The position numbers were made by a program, and so were the translations under genes. Source: a virus. Taken from it: 64,000 bases of DNA. The notes beneath the pieces were generated by a model. It saw only the letters and a program-made list of their open reading frames with translations, ran no database searches and was not told the DNA's origin. Location of the stretch: positions 1 through 64,000 of IMG/VR virus record IMGVR_UViG_3300013094_000019; one strand, 5' to 3'. This document shows positions 15,245-24,794 of the stretch, in pieces (position 1 is the first letter of the stretch; every line of letters begins with the position of its first letter).

Positions 15245-17878
15245 TTAAGCGAAGAAATATACACCACCACTACCACCACTACCACCACTAGTTTGGCCGC
15301 CGCCGCCACCGCCGCCGCCTATGCCGCCTGTTCCATTGCCGCCATTAGATCCGCTACTACCGCCAAATCCGCCGCCACCTGGACCACCGGATGAGGTAAA
15401 TCCGCTTCCAGAAGTACCGCCACCACCACCACCACCGACTTCAGCTGATAGTGGACCTAGTGCTAAAGATGACCCAGCACCGCCGGGGTTTCCTACATAC
15501 GAGCCGCTGGCTGCAACACCGTTGCCACCGTTGCCACCGCCTGACCCGGCACCTCCACCACTTGTTCCAGATCCAGGATTTCCGCCACCGGCAGATATTT
15601 GGGCTTTTAACCCTCCTGAAGAGTTATACCAATTAACTGTTGTTGTGCCACCTGCAGCCCCGGCCCCACCTCCAGAACCAATTGAGAAAGTAAAGTAATC
15701 ACCCGGGCTGACAGAAAAATCACCGCTTTGATAATAGCCGCCGCCGCCGCCACCGCCGCCGGGAGTCCATACAGTTCGAGATCCCAGGAAGGCAAGCCGG
15801 ACTACTGTGCTAGTAGCAGTAGCGCCGCCACCACCGCCGCCTATAGCAATTAAATTAACAACAGTTGCACCAGAAGGTACTGAAAATGAATAACTTCCCG
15901 GACTACTATAAGAGTATACTTGTCTAGTGCGGTTATTGGCCACGATCAAAGAATATATATTTTGTCCGTAAAATCCGTTTGAATCTGTGGCACGCATAGA
16001 CCATGCCCAATGTCCTTCAGTGTTACAAGTCCCAGATACTGTACCATTGCTCGAATTTAATGTTAGTCCGGGTGGTAATCCATCACTGGTTCCGTAAGGA
16101 GGTGATGACGGTGCAGTAGACCAAGTAATAGTACCAGATCCTCCCGAACTTGAACAACTTAATGTATAACTACTGTTCAATCCTACTTCACCTGTATAAC
16201 TGCCAGGTCCATTAGGTGTAACTGTTATTGTGGGACCAGCTACACTAAGATTATAATTCTGTTCACCGTAGAATCCATAACTATCTGTAGCTGTGATAGT
16301 AAAATTAAAATTACCTGCTTGTGTCGGTGTTCCCGATATTATATTTCCACCGAATGATATTCCTGACGGTAAGTACTGATAGGCCGACGAAGGAGGAACA
16401 TTACCTTTGATAGCGTAAGTATATGTTCCAGCTCCACCAGTAGCTGAAATAAATCCTTGATAATTTGAATAAACCGTAGTAGAACTTGACCCACTAAATC
16501 CAATACTGATTGTAGGTTCAATCACATAACTGCTATAGGATTGAGTCCCAATAAAACCTTGAGCATCTGTTGCTTGTAGAGTAAATGCCCATCCACTAGT
16601 AGGGGCACCTGTTGCCACTCCACTTAGAGTGGCTGTACTTTGATTGTAAGATATACCTGCAGGAAATGATGAGGAAACTAAAGTAATGGCGTAGGGTGCA
16701 GTGCCACCGCTGGCTGTAAACTGCTGGCTAAATTGAGCTTCGGCTGTGGGTGCTACAGACAAGGTTTGTGGACTTATTAATATAGGAGTTGCTGAACTAG
16801 AACGGTCATTGGCTGCTGTAAAAATAGTACCGGCACCGACACCGGGCGGTGATATCAATACAAATCTACTGCCTGCATTAGGGCCAACAATAATGTAGGT
16901 ACTAGGTGTGGCTAATTGAATGGTGCTACCAATAGTACCTTGTATTGGAGTATCAGTACCCTGACCCTGACCTACATACTGTGTATTGGTACTTGTAGCT
17001 AAATCTTGCCAGCTGATATTAAATGTAAATGTATTATTTGATGAATTCCAAGATCCGTTTATCTGATACTGGTTAGGAGCATAAATTAATCCGCCAGTAT
17101 TTGGGTTGTATGCTCCACCAGTATCTGTAGGACTAGTACCTCCGGCGTTGGGAGTAGTACAAATGACCAACGGAGTGTCACTGGTAGGAAAATTATAAAA
17201 ACCATAATTATTAATAGTAGCAGTAGTACCACTGTTACTGCTAGTTATACCTTGAGCCCCAATATAGATAATACCCACACTATTAAAAATACTGTTCCAA
17301 CTAAAATCTTTTGTAGTGGCACTACCAGTCGTCCCGCCGCTGATACTAGAATATAACTGAATTGTTCCGCCATTATTGAAAAAATATCGAGCTCTATCGT
17401 AACTGGCAAATGTCACAGTTATTGTTTGAGAGGCAGAGACATTCCAACCAGGTGATAAAGTTTTTGTAGTAGAAGTAACACTTGTATTTCCGGTATATAG
17501 GGAAAACTTGTTGGCTGAAATTGTTGATGCTACGGCGCTGTATTGTGATATAATAGCAGCACTTATACTATTATCAGAAGTTGGAACTGTTAAATTACTA
17601 CTATAATCAACACCATAAATTTTATAATAGGCATTTACTAAATCATAGAATAGTTTTTGCATGTCAGCCACTGAAACTTTACTAGCGACACTGCTTGGAT
17701 TTCCTGCGCCTGTTGCGCCAACTACTGGACTACTGCTAACCTGCTGACCCCAACCATAAGATGGATCAGACTCACCTTGTGTTCCATGGGTTCCGTAATT
17801 GTCTCCATAGATGTTAGAAATAGCAGTTTGTATACTATTATAATCTGCTACTGATATAGATGAGTTTTGGGTCGCCAT
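15245..17878 (-). CDS. tail adhesin with Ig-like repeats and glycine-rich tip
   Basis: The 877-residue protein has a modular fibre layout. Residues 1 to about 335 are homologous to the whole neighbouring 341-residue protein (ADYNSIQTAI, GWGQ, RYFFNNGGTIQL). About 370-645 hold three putative-Ig (He_PIG type) repeats, each ending in ATDxxGFxGxxxY. From about 650 the C-terminus is dominated by Gly-rich runs (AIGGGGGG, GGGGGGGGYYQSGDF), like receptor-binding adhesin tips built from polyglycine strands. It is probably a virion host-binding protein. A late promoter core lies just upstream. It is the last gene of the minus-strand late block. Confidence 0.8.
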   Translation of the reverse strand: MATQNSSISVADYNSIQTAISNIYGDNYGTHGTQGESDPSYGWGQQVSSSPVVGATGAGNPSSVASKVSVADMQKLFYDLVNAYYKIYGVDYSSNLTVPTSDNSISAAIISQYSAVASTISANKFSLYTGNTSVTSTTKTLSPGWNVSASQTITVTFASYDRARYFFNNGGTIQLYSSISGGTTGSATTKDFSWNSIFNSVGIIYIGAQGITSSNSGTTATINNYGFYNFPTSDTPLVICTTPNAGGTSPTDTGGAYNPNTGGLIYAPNQYQINGSWNSSNNTFTFNISWQDLATSTNTQYVGQGQGTDTPIQGTIGSTIQLATPSTYIIVGPNAGSRFVLISPPGVGAGTIFTAANDRSSSATPILISPQTLSVAPTAEAQFSQQFTASGGTAPYAITLVSSSFPAGISYNQSTATLSGVATGAPTSGWAFTLQATDAQGFIGTQSYSSYVIEPTISIGFSGSSSTTVYSNYQGFISATGGAGTYTYAIKGNVPPSSAYQYLPSGISFGGNIISGTPTQAGNFNFTITATDSYGFYGEQNYNLSVAGPTITVTPNGPGSYTGEVGLNSSYTLSCSSSGGSGTITWSTAPSSPPYGTSDGLPPGLTLNSSNGTVSGTCNTEGHWAWSMRATDSNGFYGQNIYSLIVANNRTRQVYSYSSPGSYSFSVPSGATVVNLIAIGGGGGGATATSTVVRLAFLGSRTVWTPGGGGGGGGYYQSGDFSVSPGDYFTFSIGSGGGAGAAGGTTTVNWYNSSGGLKAQISAGGGNPGSGTSGGGAGSGGGNGGNGVAASGSYVGNPGGAGSSLALGPLSAEVGGGGGGGTSGSGFTSSGGPGGGGFGGSSGSNGGNGTGGIGGGGGGGGQTSGGSGGSGGVYFFA

Positions 17879-17899
17879 TCTTATTCCTTTTACCTTTGG

Positions 17900-17907
17900 T
17901 ATTTATT
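17900..17907 (-). promoter_or_regulatory. late promoter core AATAAATA
   Basis: The minus-strand AATAAATA lies 21 bases before the ATG at 17878. That spacing is shared with the other late-promoter cores in this block (16-29 bases). Confidence 0.65.
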
Positions 17908-17930
17908 TTTTACATACCTAGGCTAAAAAA

Positions 17931-18956
17931 TTAATCGTTTGCCAAAGCTGTAATTGTATTAGCAGTCAATGTTGGTGGATTTACAGATACATATGAAGTT
18001 GTAGGATAACTTATCTGCACTGTGCTGGATATAGTACCGTTGACTACCACATCATATCCATAGGTTGGGTTAGAACTTCTGCCTACAGCATCGACCCATT
18101 GTACTAAAAATGAAAACTGACATGTAGTTGGATTAAAGCTAGCTGAAATTTGGTAATAGTTATTTAGATAAATCCCGCCGTCACTTGCTGCACTAGGTAC
18201 ATTTTGTCTAAAAATAACTACAGGAGTAGATAAGAAAGTACCAAAATAGCTTTCTTGTTGTATAGTTGCTGTAGAACTTGAATTGCCAGTTTGGCTGATA
18301 CCATTAGCCGATAATACTATTGTTCCCATATTATTAAATATGGCCTGCCAAGCAGAATCTTTTAGTCCGGTCGGACTTGCAATACTAGCACTAAATCTTA
18401 TTGTTCCGCCAGCATTAAAAAAGTATCTAGCTGCTGCACCTGCGCTTACCGACTGTCCTCCAGCATTGGTATATCCATTAAATGTTGCAGTTACACCTTG
18501 GGACAACTGTGTGTTCCACCCACCTGCATATGTTTGGGTATAAGGAGTAACTGTTAATTGATTACTAGCAACAGCAAATTTATTCGAGCTTAAGGTCTGA
18601 GCTGCTAACGCATAGGCAGCTCTGTCAGATTCTGAAATTTGATAGTGATAACTACTGCCTAATGCAACATTATATGGCTCTGGCAAACTGCCGCTATAGT
18701 CGGTTCCAAATACATGATACCATGCTTTCAATATATCTAATCTTAAATTATGCCACTGCAATGCTGTTATTACATTAGAAGTGGGAGGACCACTTACTAG
18801 TGAGCTAGAATGTGTTTGACCCCAACCTGTTGTGGAAGAACTATCGGTAATTGAAGCTGGGGCAGCCGGAGCTGTTGGATCACCTAATAATGCTGCAACT
18901 GTTGTTTGTATACTGTTATAATCACTTGCCAGTATATTTGTGTATTTTCCAGACAT
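17931..18956 (-). CDS. virion structural protein, paralogue of the adhesin N-terminus
   Basis: The 341-residue protein matches the first 335 residues of the downstream adhesin throughout (LASDYNSIQTTVAALLGDP; YHVFGTDYSGSLPEP; AARYFFNAGGTIRFSASI; FNNMGTIVLSANGISQTG). It lacks the Ig repeats and glycine-rich tip. This looks like a duplication in which only the attachment or trunk part was kept or acquired. It lies between the adhesin and the fibre genes and is probably a virion component. Confidence 0.78.
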   Translation of the reverse strand: MSGKYTNILASDYNSIQTTVAALLGDPTAPAAPASITDSSSTTGWGQTHSSSLVSGPPTSNVITALQWHNLRLDILKAWYHVFGTDYSGSLPEPYNVALGSSYHYQISESDRAAYALAAQTLSSNKFAVASNQLTVTPYTQTYAGGWNTQLSQGVTATFNGYTNAGGQSVSAGAAARYFFNAGGTIRFSASIASPTGLKDSAWQAIFNNMGTIVLSANGISQTGNSSSTATIQQESYFGTFLSTPVVIFRQNVPSAASDGGIYLNNYYQISASFNPTTCQFSFLVQWVDAVGRSSNPTYGYDVVVNGTISSTVQISYPTTSYVSVNPPTLTANTITALAND

Positions 18957-18968
18957 GTACTTCCTCTT

Positions 18969-20501
18969 TTATAGAATGACACACTCAACAAGTCTCATGC
19001 CTGTTTCGTTACTAGTTTCTAAAGATACTGCAAACACATCACTAGATGGGCCAAATGTTGCTTGAGCTGTACCATTCGGGCCAGCTACCAATCTTTGTCC
19101 TTTAACTACCGGTCCTGTCACTTTAACTGGAATACGACCTTTCAAAGCAATATATGTTCCGCCCTCTTGTTCACTATTCATCATCACACCCGGATTAGTG
19201 CTCACTGCACCAATAGCTTTATCACCAATATTGGTAGCAGTAACTTCTTTTTCTCCGCCTACGCATACTACTGTACCTGGAGAATATTCTTGATCGCATA
19301 GATATTTTTCTGCTAAGTCCGCATAATTTGCCATTGTTGCAGTACCAATAAAATAACTAGCTGAAAGACTACCTGCTGTAGCTGTAATTCCATTTACAGT
19401 TTGGCTTGTGGCTGTCCTTACTGCTATTGTATTTGCATTAGCACCGTAGTCAGGAAGAATGGTTGCGCTATTAAAATATAATCCTGTAGCAGCATCAGCT
19501 ACACCGCCTTTAAATGCAGTAGCCCATACCGTTCCCCAGTAGTTGGCCTGAGTTCCTAGATCATTTTGTCCTGCTGCACTTGGCTGAATATTACTATGTG
19601 TAAATTTTGCAGATGTATAATTAGCACTATTGTAGGTTACCTGTATATCGATCTCATCATTTAATAATGATTTGATAGTAGGTATTGATCCATTATTATA
19701 AATTGTTAGTTTGCTACCAACAGTAAATCCTTGATCGCTAAATGTAACAGGATTTGCAAAGTTGCCGCTTGCACCTTGTACAAAGGAACTTGCTGGTAAT
19801 CCGCCTAATAAGTCGGCATTGGTAGCTGTTCCCCAAAACCTATAAGATGTTGCTTGAGAGTTACTAGGTTGAGTTACTCCAACAGGACTAACTGTACTAT
19901 CATTAGTATATGCTAGTGTAATACCTTGATGTATTTCAGTAAATCCGGTTATTACATTGCCTGCACCGCTACCAATTTTAAAGGTTGTATCTGACATAAT
20001 AGCAACTACTACACCATTATTAACGCCTTTAATAATAGGATGACTGACATTTGATGTATCTAAAACACTAGTAGATATCCATTGTGTCTGTCCTGTAAAT
20101 GCAGAACTAGTTTGAGGTCCAACTAATAAAAATTGATTTGTACCAACGCACACATTCAATTGGCTATTTGTACTGTCATACCATAAATCACCTACGGTTA
20201 ATCCTGCAGGTTGAGTTGGACTAATTTCGCTTCCGCCTGTAGTTCTATATTTGCTTCCGTCCCAAAATCTTAATTTTCCGCCTACAACCGAAGTATCAAA
20301 CCAAATTTGTCCAGGCAATGGATTAGCTGGGCCAGAATTACTTGCAAAATTTTCTAAAAGGTACACAAAATTTTCATTTTGAATAGCACCATAGCCAGCA
20401 TAATTTTTACCTACTAGCTTTAAACTTGTTGATTGATCAACTGTACCGTCTGCGATAACGGCAATTTGTGTTCCATTTGTTCTCGAAATTGTATATGGCA
20501 T
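18969..20501 (-). CDS. tail fibre protein with C-terminal DLAEKY domain
   Basis: This 510-residue protein shares its first about 130 residues (TSLKLVGKNYAGYGAIQNENFVYLLENFASN..PLPGQIWFD...VGDLWYD) with the next two upstream genes. The middle is beta-rich. Near residue 393 the motif MANYADLAEKYLCDQEYSPGTVVCVGG marks a C-terminal domain found in many phage fibre proteins, resembling auto-processing or trimerisation domains. It is probably a distal fibre or accessory tail fibre. A CATAAATA late core lies 20 bases before its start. Confidence 0.82.
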   Translation of the reverse strand: MPYTISRTNGTQIAVIADGTVDQSTSLKLVGKNYAGYGAIQNENFVYLLENFASNSGPANPLPGQIWFDTSVVGGKLRFWDGSKYRTTGGSEISPTQPAGLTVGDLWYDSTNSQLNVCVGTNQFLLVGPQTSSAFTGQTQWISTSVLDTSNVSHPIIKGVNNGVVVAIMSDTTFKIGSGAGNVITGFTEIHQGITLAYTNDSTVSPVGVTQPSNSQATSYRFWGTATNADLLGGLPASSFVQGASGNFANPVTFSDQGFTVGSKLTIYNNGSIPTIKSLLNDEIDIQVTYNSANYTSAKFTHSNIQPSAAGQNDLGTQANYWGTVWATAFKGGVADAATGLYFNSATILPDYGANANTIAVRTATSQTVNGITATAGSLSASYFIGTATMANYADLAEKYLCDQEYSPGTVVCVGGEKEVTATNIGDKAIGAVSTNPGVMMNSEQEGGTYIALKGRIPVKVTGPVVKGQRLVAGPNGTAQATFGPSSDVFAVSLETSNETGMRLVECVIL

Positions 20502-20521
20502 TGCGGAGTCCTTATTCCTAG

Positions 20522-20529
20522 TATTTATG
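20522..20529 (-). promoter_or_regulatory. late promoter core CATAAATA
   Basis: The minus-strand CATAAATA lies 20 bases before the ATG at 20501 and matches seven of eight bases of TATAAATA. Confidence 0.65.
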
Positions 20530-20531
20530 CG

Positions 20532-21872
20532 TTAGAAGCTTTGTAATTGTACCCGCTTCCAGGTACCTTGACCTGTTGTTCCGCCCGCAGTACACACATA
20601 TAGATAATTAGCGTCCCAGGCAATTTGTCCTGTTACTCCTGCATCTGTACTACTTGCTGGAGTTAAAGAATTTATACGCATAGTTCCATTTACATCTAAA
20701 GTAGCTTGAGGAGTATTTGTGGACAATCCAACATTTTGTGTTGCTGCTTGTATATAAAAACTATTTTGCGGACCATTAACTGTGTTTGTTATAACAGCAA
20801 AATCTTGGACAGTATTGCTAGATGTAGCTGGTTTTATTGCAAACAATGTATTTGATACTGATATTTGTACATTACCATTAGGTCCTAAAATTAAAGGATT
20901 GGTACTGTACATTTTTAATTGCGAGAACATTGTAGAATCAGCAGTAGTTGTAACAAAGCTACTGGCTGTAAATCTGCTGACCCCATCTACTCCAACAAGA
21001 CTTAGAGCAGAACTAGCTAGAGTGTTGAAAACAATACCGCTGGTTGTGATACCACCCGTTACAGTACCGGCTGTAATCTGAGAAGTTGTTATCGAACTAG
21101 CAAAACTAACTGAACTTGTAGTACAATTAACTACTACCCAACTACCATTATAACCACTTGGGTTTATACCTTGTACAGTTATTAAAGAACCAACACTAAA
21201 TGGAACCGTAGGCTGGGTAGCAAATGTTAAAGTAGCAGTAGTACCGTCACCGGTGGCGTTAATCGTAGTCAATGTTGAACTAAATGTACTATAAGAACTT
21301 GCATTGAACCCAACGCCTATGCTGCCAGTAAATCCCGAGACTGGATTTAATGGACTAAATGCGTCTTTGCTGAATATACCTATTAGTACACCTGCAACAT
21401 ACATTTCAACTACAGTATGAGAAACATTATTTGAATCGATAATATCAGTTACTTCAAATCCACTTAATCCCTGTTGATTGGTATATTGTGGTCCTACAAG
21501 GAATTCTCCGGAACCGTCATTTACATAAACTTGCTTCCTATAACTATCAATCCATATATCGCCTTGTACTGTTCCCGGATCAGTATTTGACACGATAGTC
21601 CCAGCGGCAACTTTAAAAGTTTTAGCAACAGCATCATATACTTTTAACCTAGCATTAGCTGTATCGTACCACAGTTGTCCTGCTATAGGATAGTTAGGTG
21701 CTGTAGAATTGGCAAAATTTTGTAATAGATTGACAAAATTTTGATTAAAATATTGACCATAATTTGTTGCATTTTTACCCACTAAGGTAAGACTTGTTGC
21801 TGTGGTATCGAGGGTGCCGTCATTAATTGCAATTAGTGTAGACCCGTCGGAATTTTTTATACTATATGTCAT
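20532..21872 (-). CDS. tail fibre protein (second of three paralogues)
   Basis: A 446-residue protein with the shared N-terminal domain (SLTLVGKNATNYGQYFNQNFVNLLQNFANS..PIAGQLWYD..QGDIWID) and a distinct repetitive beta-rich body. The C-terminus NTPQATLDVNGTMRINSLTPASSTDAG is a pattern common in fibre shafts near chaperone or collar domains. It starts by ATGA overlap with its upstream paralogue. It lacks a visible collar or DLAEKY domain, so it may be an intermediate fibre segment. Confidence 0.78.
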   Translation of the reverse strand: MTYSIKNSDGSTLIAINDGTLDTTATSLTLVGKNATNYGQYFNQNFVNLLQNFANSTAPNYPIAGQLWYDTANARLKVYDAVAKTFKVAAGTIVSNTDPGTVQGDIWIDSYRKQVYVNDGSGEFLVGPQYTNQQGLSGFEVTDIIDSNNVSHTVVEMYVAGVLIGIFSKDAFSPLNPVSGFTGSIGVGFNASSYSTFSSTLTTINATGDGTTATLTFATQPTVPFSVGSLITVQGINPSGYNGSWVVVNCTTSSVSFASSITTSQITAGTVTGGITTSGIVFNTLASSALSLVGVDGVSRFTASSFVTTTADSTMFSQLKMYSTNPLILGPNGNVQISVSNTLFAIKPATSSNTVQDFAVITNTVNGPQNSFYIQAATQNVGLSTNTPQATLDVNGTMRINSLTPASSTDAGVTGQIAWDANYLYVCTAGGTTGQGTWKRVQLQSF

Positions 21873-24127
21873 GCTATGTGTCCGGTATAAATGATGTAGT
21901 TGACAGTTTGATATGGATTCATAACATTGAATGATTGTCCTAATGACTGTCCAGCTGGTAAAGATGATGCATCAACACGCCCGCTATTAGCTAATCCGAC
22001 GCCAGTATTTCCTGGATTTACTACATTGCCTTGAGCAGATGTATCTGAAGATGTGTTAAACCCAACTCCAAAATACTGGCCGCCGTTATCACTTTTCATA
22101 GTATGTTTATGGTCAGGCAGATTAGCCAAAGTCAATGATTGGGTTTGGTTTCCGTTATGAGCACCTAATACTGTAGATTGATAATCTGACACATTATTAG
22201 CTCTTCCGAGTGCTCCGCCAGTAGCTACACTTGAATTACCGACTTGAACTTGCAAGTTATTGTTCATGTTATCAGCACCTAATGGGAACCTACCTCGTAA
22301 ATCAGGTAATTTAAAATATCCAGAATGTACAGTATTACTAGCGCCATAGTTAAATGCAATGACTTTAAATAGTGCAGAATAAATTGTCTGACTTACTTCA
22401 CTTCCGTCACACAACAAATAGCCACTTGGTGGAGTTGATCCGCCAAATGGAAAAATAGATCCAATCGGTACTAATGGTACATTAGATAAAAATTCTGCCT
22501 TGTTAGTCTGTTTAAGTCCTGCTCCGGTGCCGTCTGTATTTGCTGAACGATATATCAAGAACGCATCGTTATCAAGGCTTCCAGATGCAACAGCCCTTGC
22601 AGATCCATCTGCATTAGTGGTAATAAATGTTGGATTCAATACAGTTTCTAATGTCAAATATCCTGTTTCTGTTGCTCCATTAAATGGAACTGTACCAACA
22701 GTAATTAAATCGCCAGTAATTTGAAATTGTGTTGCACTAGCTAAAACAGCTGCACTACCTGTAATGTTACCAGTTAGTGTTCCAGTAAATGATCCCGATA
22801 TAGTTCCGGTACTATAAAATGTATCGGCATAAATGGTTCTAAACGGTCTTGCTACGGTACCGATGTCATATTTATGAGCACCACCATCAGTTCCCGGTAG
22901 TATAACTGCTCCGCCAAGTTCTGTACCTGAATCACCATTTGACAAATTATTAATTAAAATACCGCCATTGCTTGCATTTGGCTGCGTGGCATTGATAACA
23001 ATATTGCCGCCAAATCTACTTTGTTTTCCTACACCTGTGCTGATACCACCAAGTGTAACAATACTACCAATGCCAATAGCCGAAGAAGTTGTAGTATCTT
23101 CAACTAGTAAAGGTCCGGTGGATTGAACATTACCAATGATATCTAATGTAGCGGTTGGGTTAAGATTATTTTGCCCAATGCCAACTCTAGTTTTAGAATC
23201 AATATGTAATACCGTAGTTTGGCCTTCAGATTGACCACCTAGTGTTGCATTTAAACTAAAATCAATTCCCTTGCCGCTTGTAAGTGTTACGGCGACATTA
23301 TTACCAATTGGATTTGTAATTGACAATGTTCCGTCGCTGCCAATGAATACTCCATCATCACTTTGTATCTTTATTGGAAAACTAGTAATACTTGTAGTAT
23401 CGCCTCTTAAAAAATTAGAAGCTAAGATGGCTGAACCGTTAACATTTAAACTATCTGCCGCTGAAGATGTTCCCCAAAATTTTGTCGGTGCAGTGGTACT
23501 AGAGGCATTAGTTGCATTAAGGGTAATACCTTGATTGATTGAATTAAATCCACTAATAGTTGTCTTAGGTGTGAATGCACTGTCACTAATAACGGCTATT
23601 CTATTATTATTTGAATACAAACTAATAACATTATGTGCGCCGTTAGCATTATCATATAAAGTTTCAGTTTGCGGACCAGAATTAGTCCCACCGCTAAATT
23701 GTGGACCAACTAAAATCCAATTACTTCCAGAAAAAACATATAATTGTTTATTTGTAGTATCTGCCCAAAGATCGCCAACTGTGCTGTTTGCTACAGCAGG
23801 AGCAGTTTGAGATTTTTTGACACTACCTGCAGCACTCCAAGTAGTTCCGTCAAAGACTTTTAATAAATTAACCCCGGGTGAATTATCAAACCATAGTTGG
23901 CCCTGTACCGGTGTTCCCGGTATAGCTGAATTAGATGCGCCAGGAGCTTGTGGTGCTGCAAAATTTTCTAACAAGTGTAGTAGATCATTTGCCAGGTATG
24001 GGGCATATCCAGCATAGTTTTTTCCAACAAATGTAAGATTAGTCTGAGTATTCAGTGTCTGGTCTGCAACTGTGATTGCAGGTTTTGACGAATTAGTATT
24101 TTCAGTGTACGATACTTGATATGGCAT
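21869..24127 (-). CDS. tail fibre protein with tail-collar domain
   Basis: The 752-residue product has the shared N-terminal domain (NLTFVGKNYAGYAPYLANDLLHLLENFAAP...GQLWFD...VGDLWAD). A long beta-rich shaft with NPTATLDIIGNVQSTG follows. From about residue 550 a phage tail-collar domain appears (PIGSIFPFGGSTPPSGYLLCDGSEVS, then LPDLRGRFPLGADNMNN). The end has the typical NLPDHKHTM and VMNPYQTVNYIIY elements. Collar domains sit at receptor-binding tips of fibres such as T4 gp12. Confidence 0.88.
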   Translation of the reverse strand: MPYQVSYTENTNSSKPAITVADQTLNTQTNLTFVGKNYAGYAPYLANDLLHLLENFAAPQAPGASNSAIPGTPVQGQLWFDNSPGVNLLKVFDGTTWSAAGSVKKSQTAPAVANSTVGDLWADTTNKQLYVFSGSNWILVGPQFSGGTNSGPQTETLYDNANGAHNVISLYSNNNRIAVISDSAFTPKTTISGFNSINQGITLNATNASSTTAPTKFWGTSSAADSLNVNGSAILASNFLRGDTTSITSFPIKIQSDDGVFIGSDGTLSITNPIGNNVAVTLTSGKGIDFSLNATLGGQSEGQTTVLHIDSKTRVGIGQNNLNPTATLDIIGNVQSTGPLLVEDTTTSSAIGIGSIVTLGGISTGVGKQSRFGGNIVINATQPNASNGGILINNLSNGDSGTELGGAVILPGTDGGAHKYDIGTVARPFRTIYADTFYSTGTISGSFTGTLTGNITGSAAVLASATQFQITGDLITVGTVPFNGATETGYLTLETVLNPTFITTNADGSARAVASGSLDNDAFLIYRSANTDGTGAGLKQTNKAEFLSNVPLVPIGSIFPFGGSTPPSGYLLCDGSEVSQTIYSALFKVIAFNYGASNTVHSGYFKLPDLRGRFPLGADNMNNNLQVQVGNSSVATGGALGRANNVSDYQSTVLGAHNGNQTQSLTLANLPDHKHTMKSDNGGQYFGVGFNTSSDTSAQGNVVNPGNTGVGLANSGRVDASSLPAGQSLGQSFNVMNPYQTVNYIIYTGHIA

Positions 24128-24130
24128 ATA

Positions 24131-24745
24131 TTATACTCCTGTTGCGCCAGTAAGGCTTTGAACTCTCACTGTATAATCTATCTGTATTAGACGATTTAAA
24201 CTTTTTTGCACAGGATGAAATACCACATGTGTTAAAAGTAACGGTGTTTTTGTAGTATAGTTATATGAAACAAGACCAAGTTCATCAATAACTGCTGGAC
24301 TATTGTTATTATTTGTAGTGTCAAATGCACTTTGTCCTGTGATATTTTCACCATAATCTAATAGGCAAGTTACTAAAATATCTGTATAGTTTGTGCCCGT
24401 AGTATGTCTTGTTTCTAAAAAATTCCTTGTAGGATCATTATTAAGGGTGTTAGTTTGATCAACTATTTTTGCATAGGTTTGATTATAAAGAGCAGCATTT
24501 GAACCAGAAGTATTCGGGGTCAAATATGTAATAATACCAGTGGGGTCAACATAAGTACCACCGTTTCCAAAGGCCATTTGATTAATAATCCCTTTACCGC
24601 TATTGCTAACACTTTCAGCGAGAGCTATACTCATATTTTCGTAATGGATTGCGTTTGGTTTATCAATAAACACTTCGCCTGTTGACGGATCGTGTATTTT
24701 GATATGCCCTCGAATATAAATTCCAGTTTTTTCGTTACCTTGCAT
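24131..24745 (-). CDS. virion-associated hypothetical protein (204 aa)
   Basis: A 204-residue protein (MQGNEKTGIYIRGHIKIHDPSTGEVFIDKPNAIHYENMSIALAE...). GRGIINQMAFGNGG-type and VIDELGLVSY segments resemble a conserved structural protein seen between fibre genes in T4-like marine phages. It has its own late promoter core 20 bases upstream and sits between a collar fibre and the trimeric fibre gene, so a tail or fibre-attachment role is likely. The exact function is not known. Confidence 0.75.
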   Translation of the reverse strand: MQGNEKTGIYIRGHIKIHDPSTGEVFIDKPNAIHYENMSIALAESVSNSGKGIINQMAFGNGGTYVDPTGIITYLTPNTSGSNAALYNQTYAKIVDQTNTLNNDPTRNFLETRHTTGTNYTDILVTCLLDYGENITGQSAFDTTNNNNSPAVIDELGLVSYNYTTKTPLLLTHVVFHPVQKSLNRLIQIDYTVRVQSLTGATGV

Positions 24746-24765
24746 AATGATCTCTCTTGATTCAA

Positions 24766-24773
24766 TATTTATC
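24766..24773 (-). promoter_or_regulatory. late promoter core GATAAATA
   Basis: The minus-strand GATAAATA lies 20 bases before the ATG at 24745, with the same spacing as its sister sites. Confidence 0.65.
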
Positions 24774-24794
24774 TATACAAATTATCTGCTAGTT

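Noticed and set aside
15321-15698. Long proline-rich open frame on the plus strand
   Set aside because: It is the antisense shadow of the glycine-rich tip of the adhesin; GGN codons read as CCN on the other strand. It has no ribosome site.
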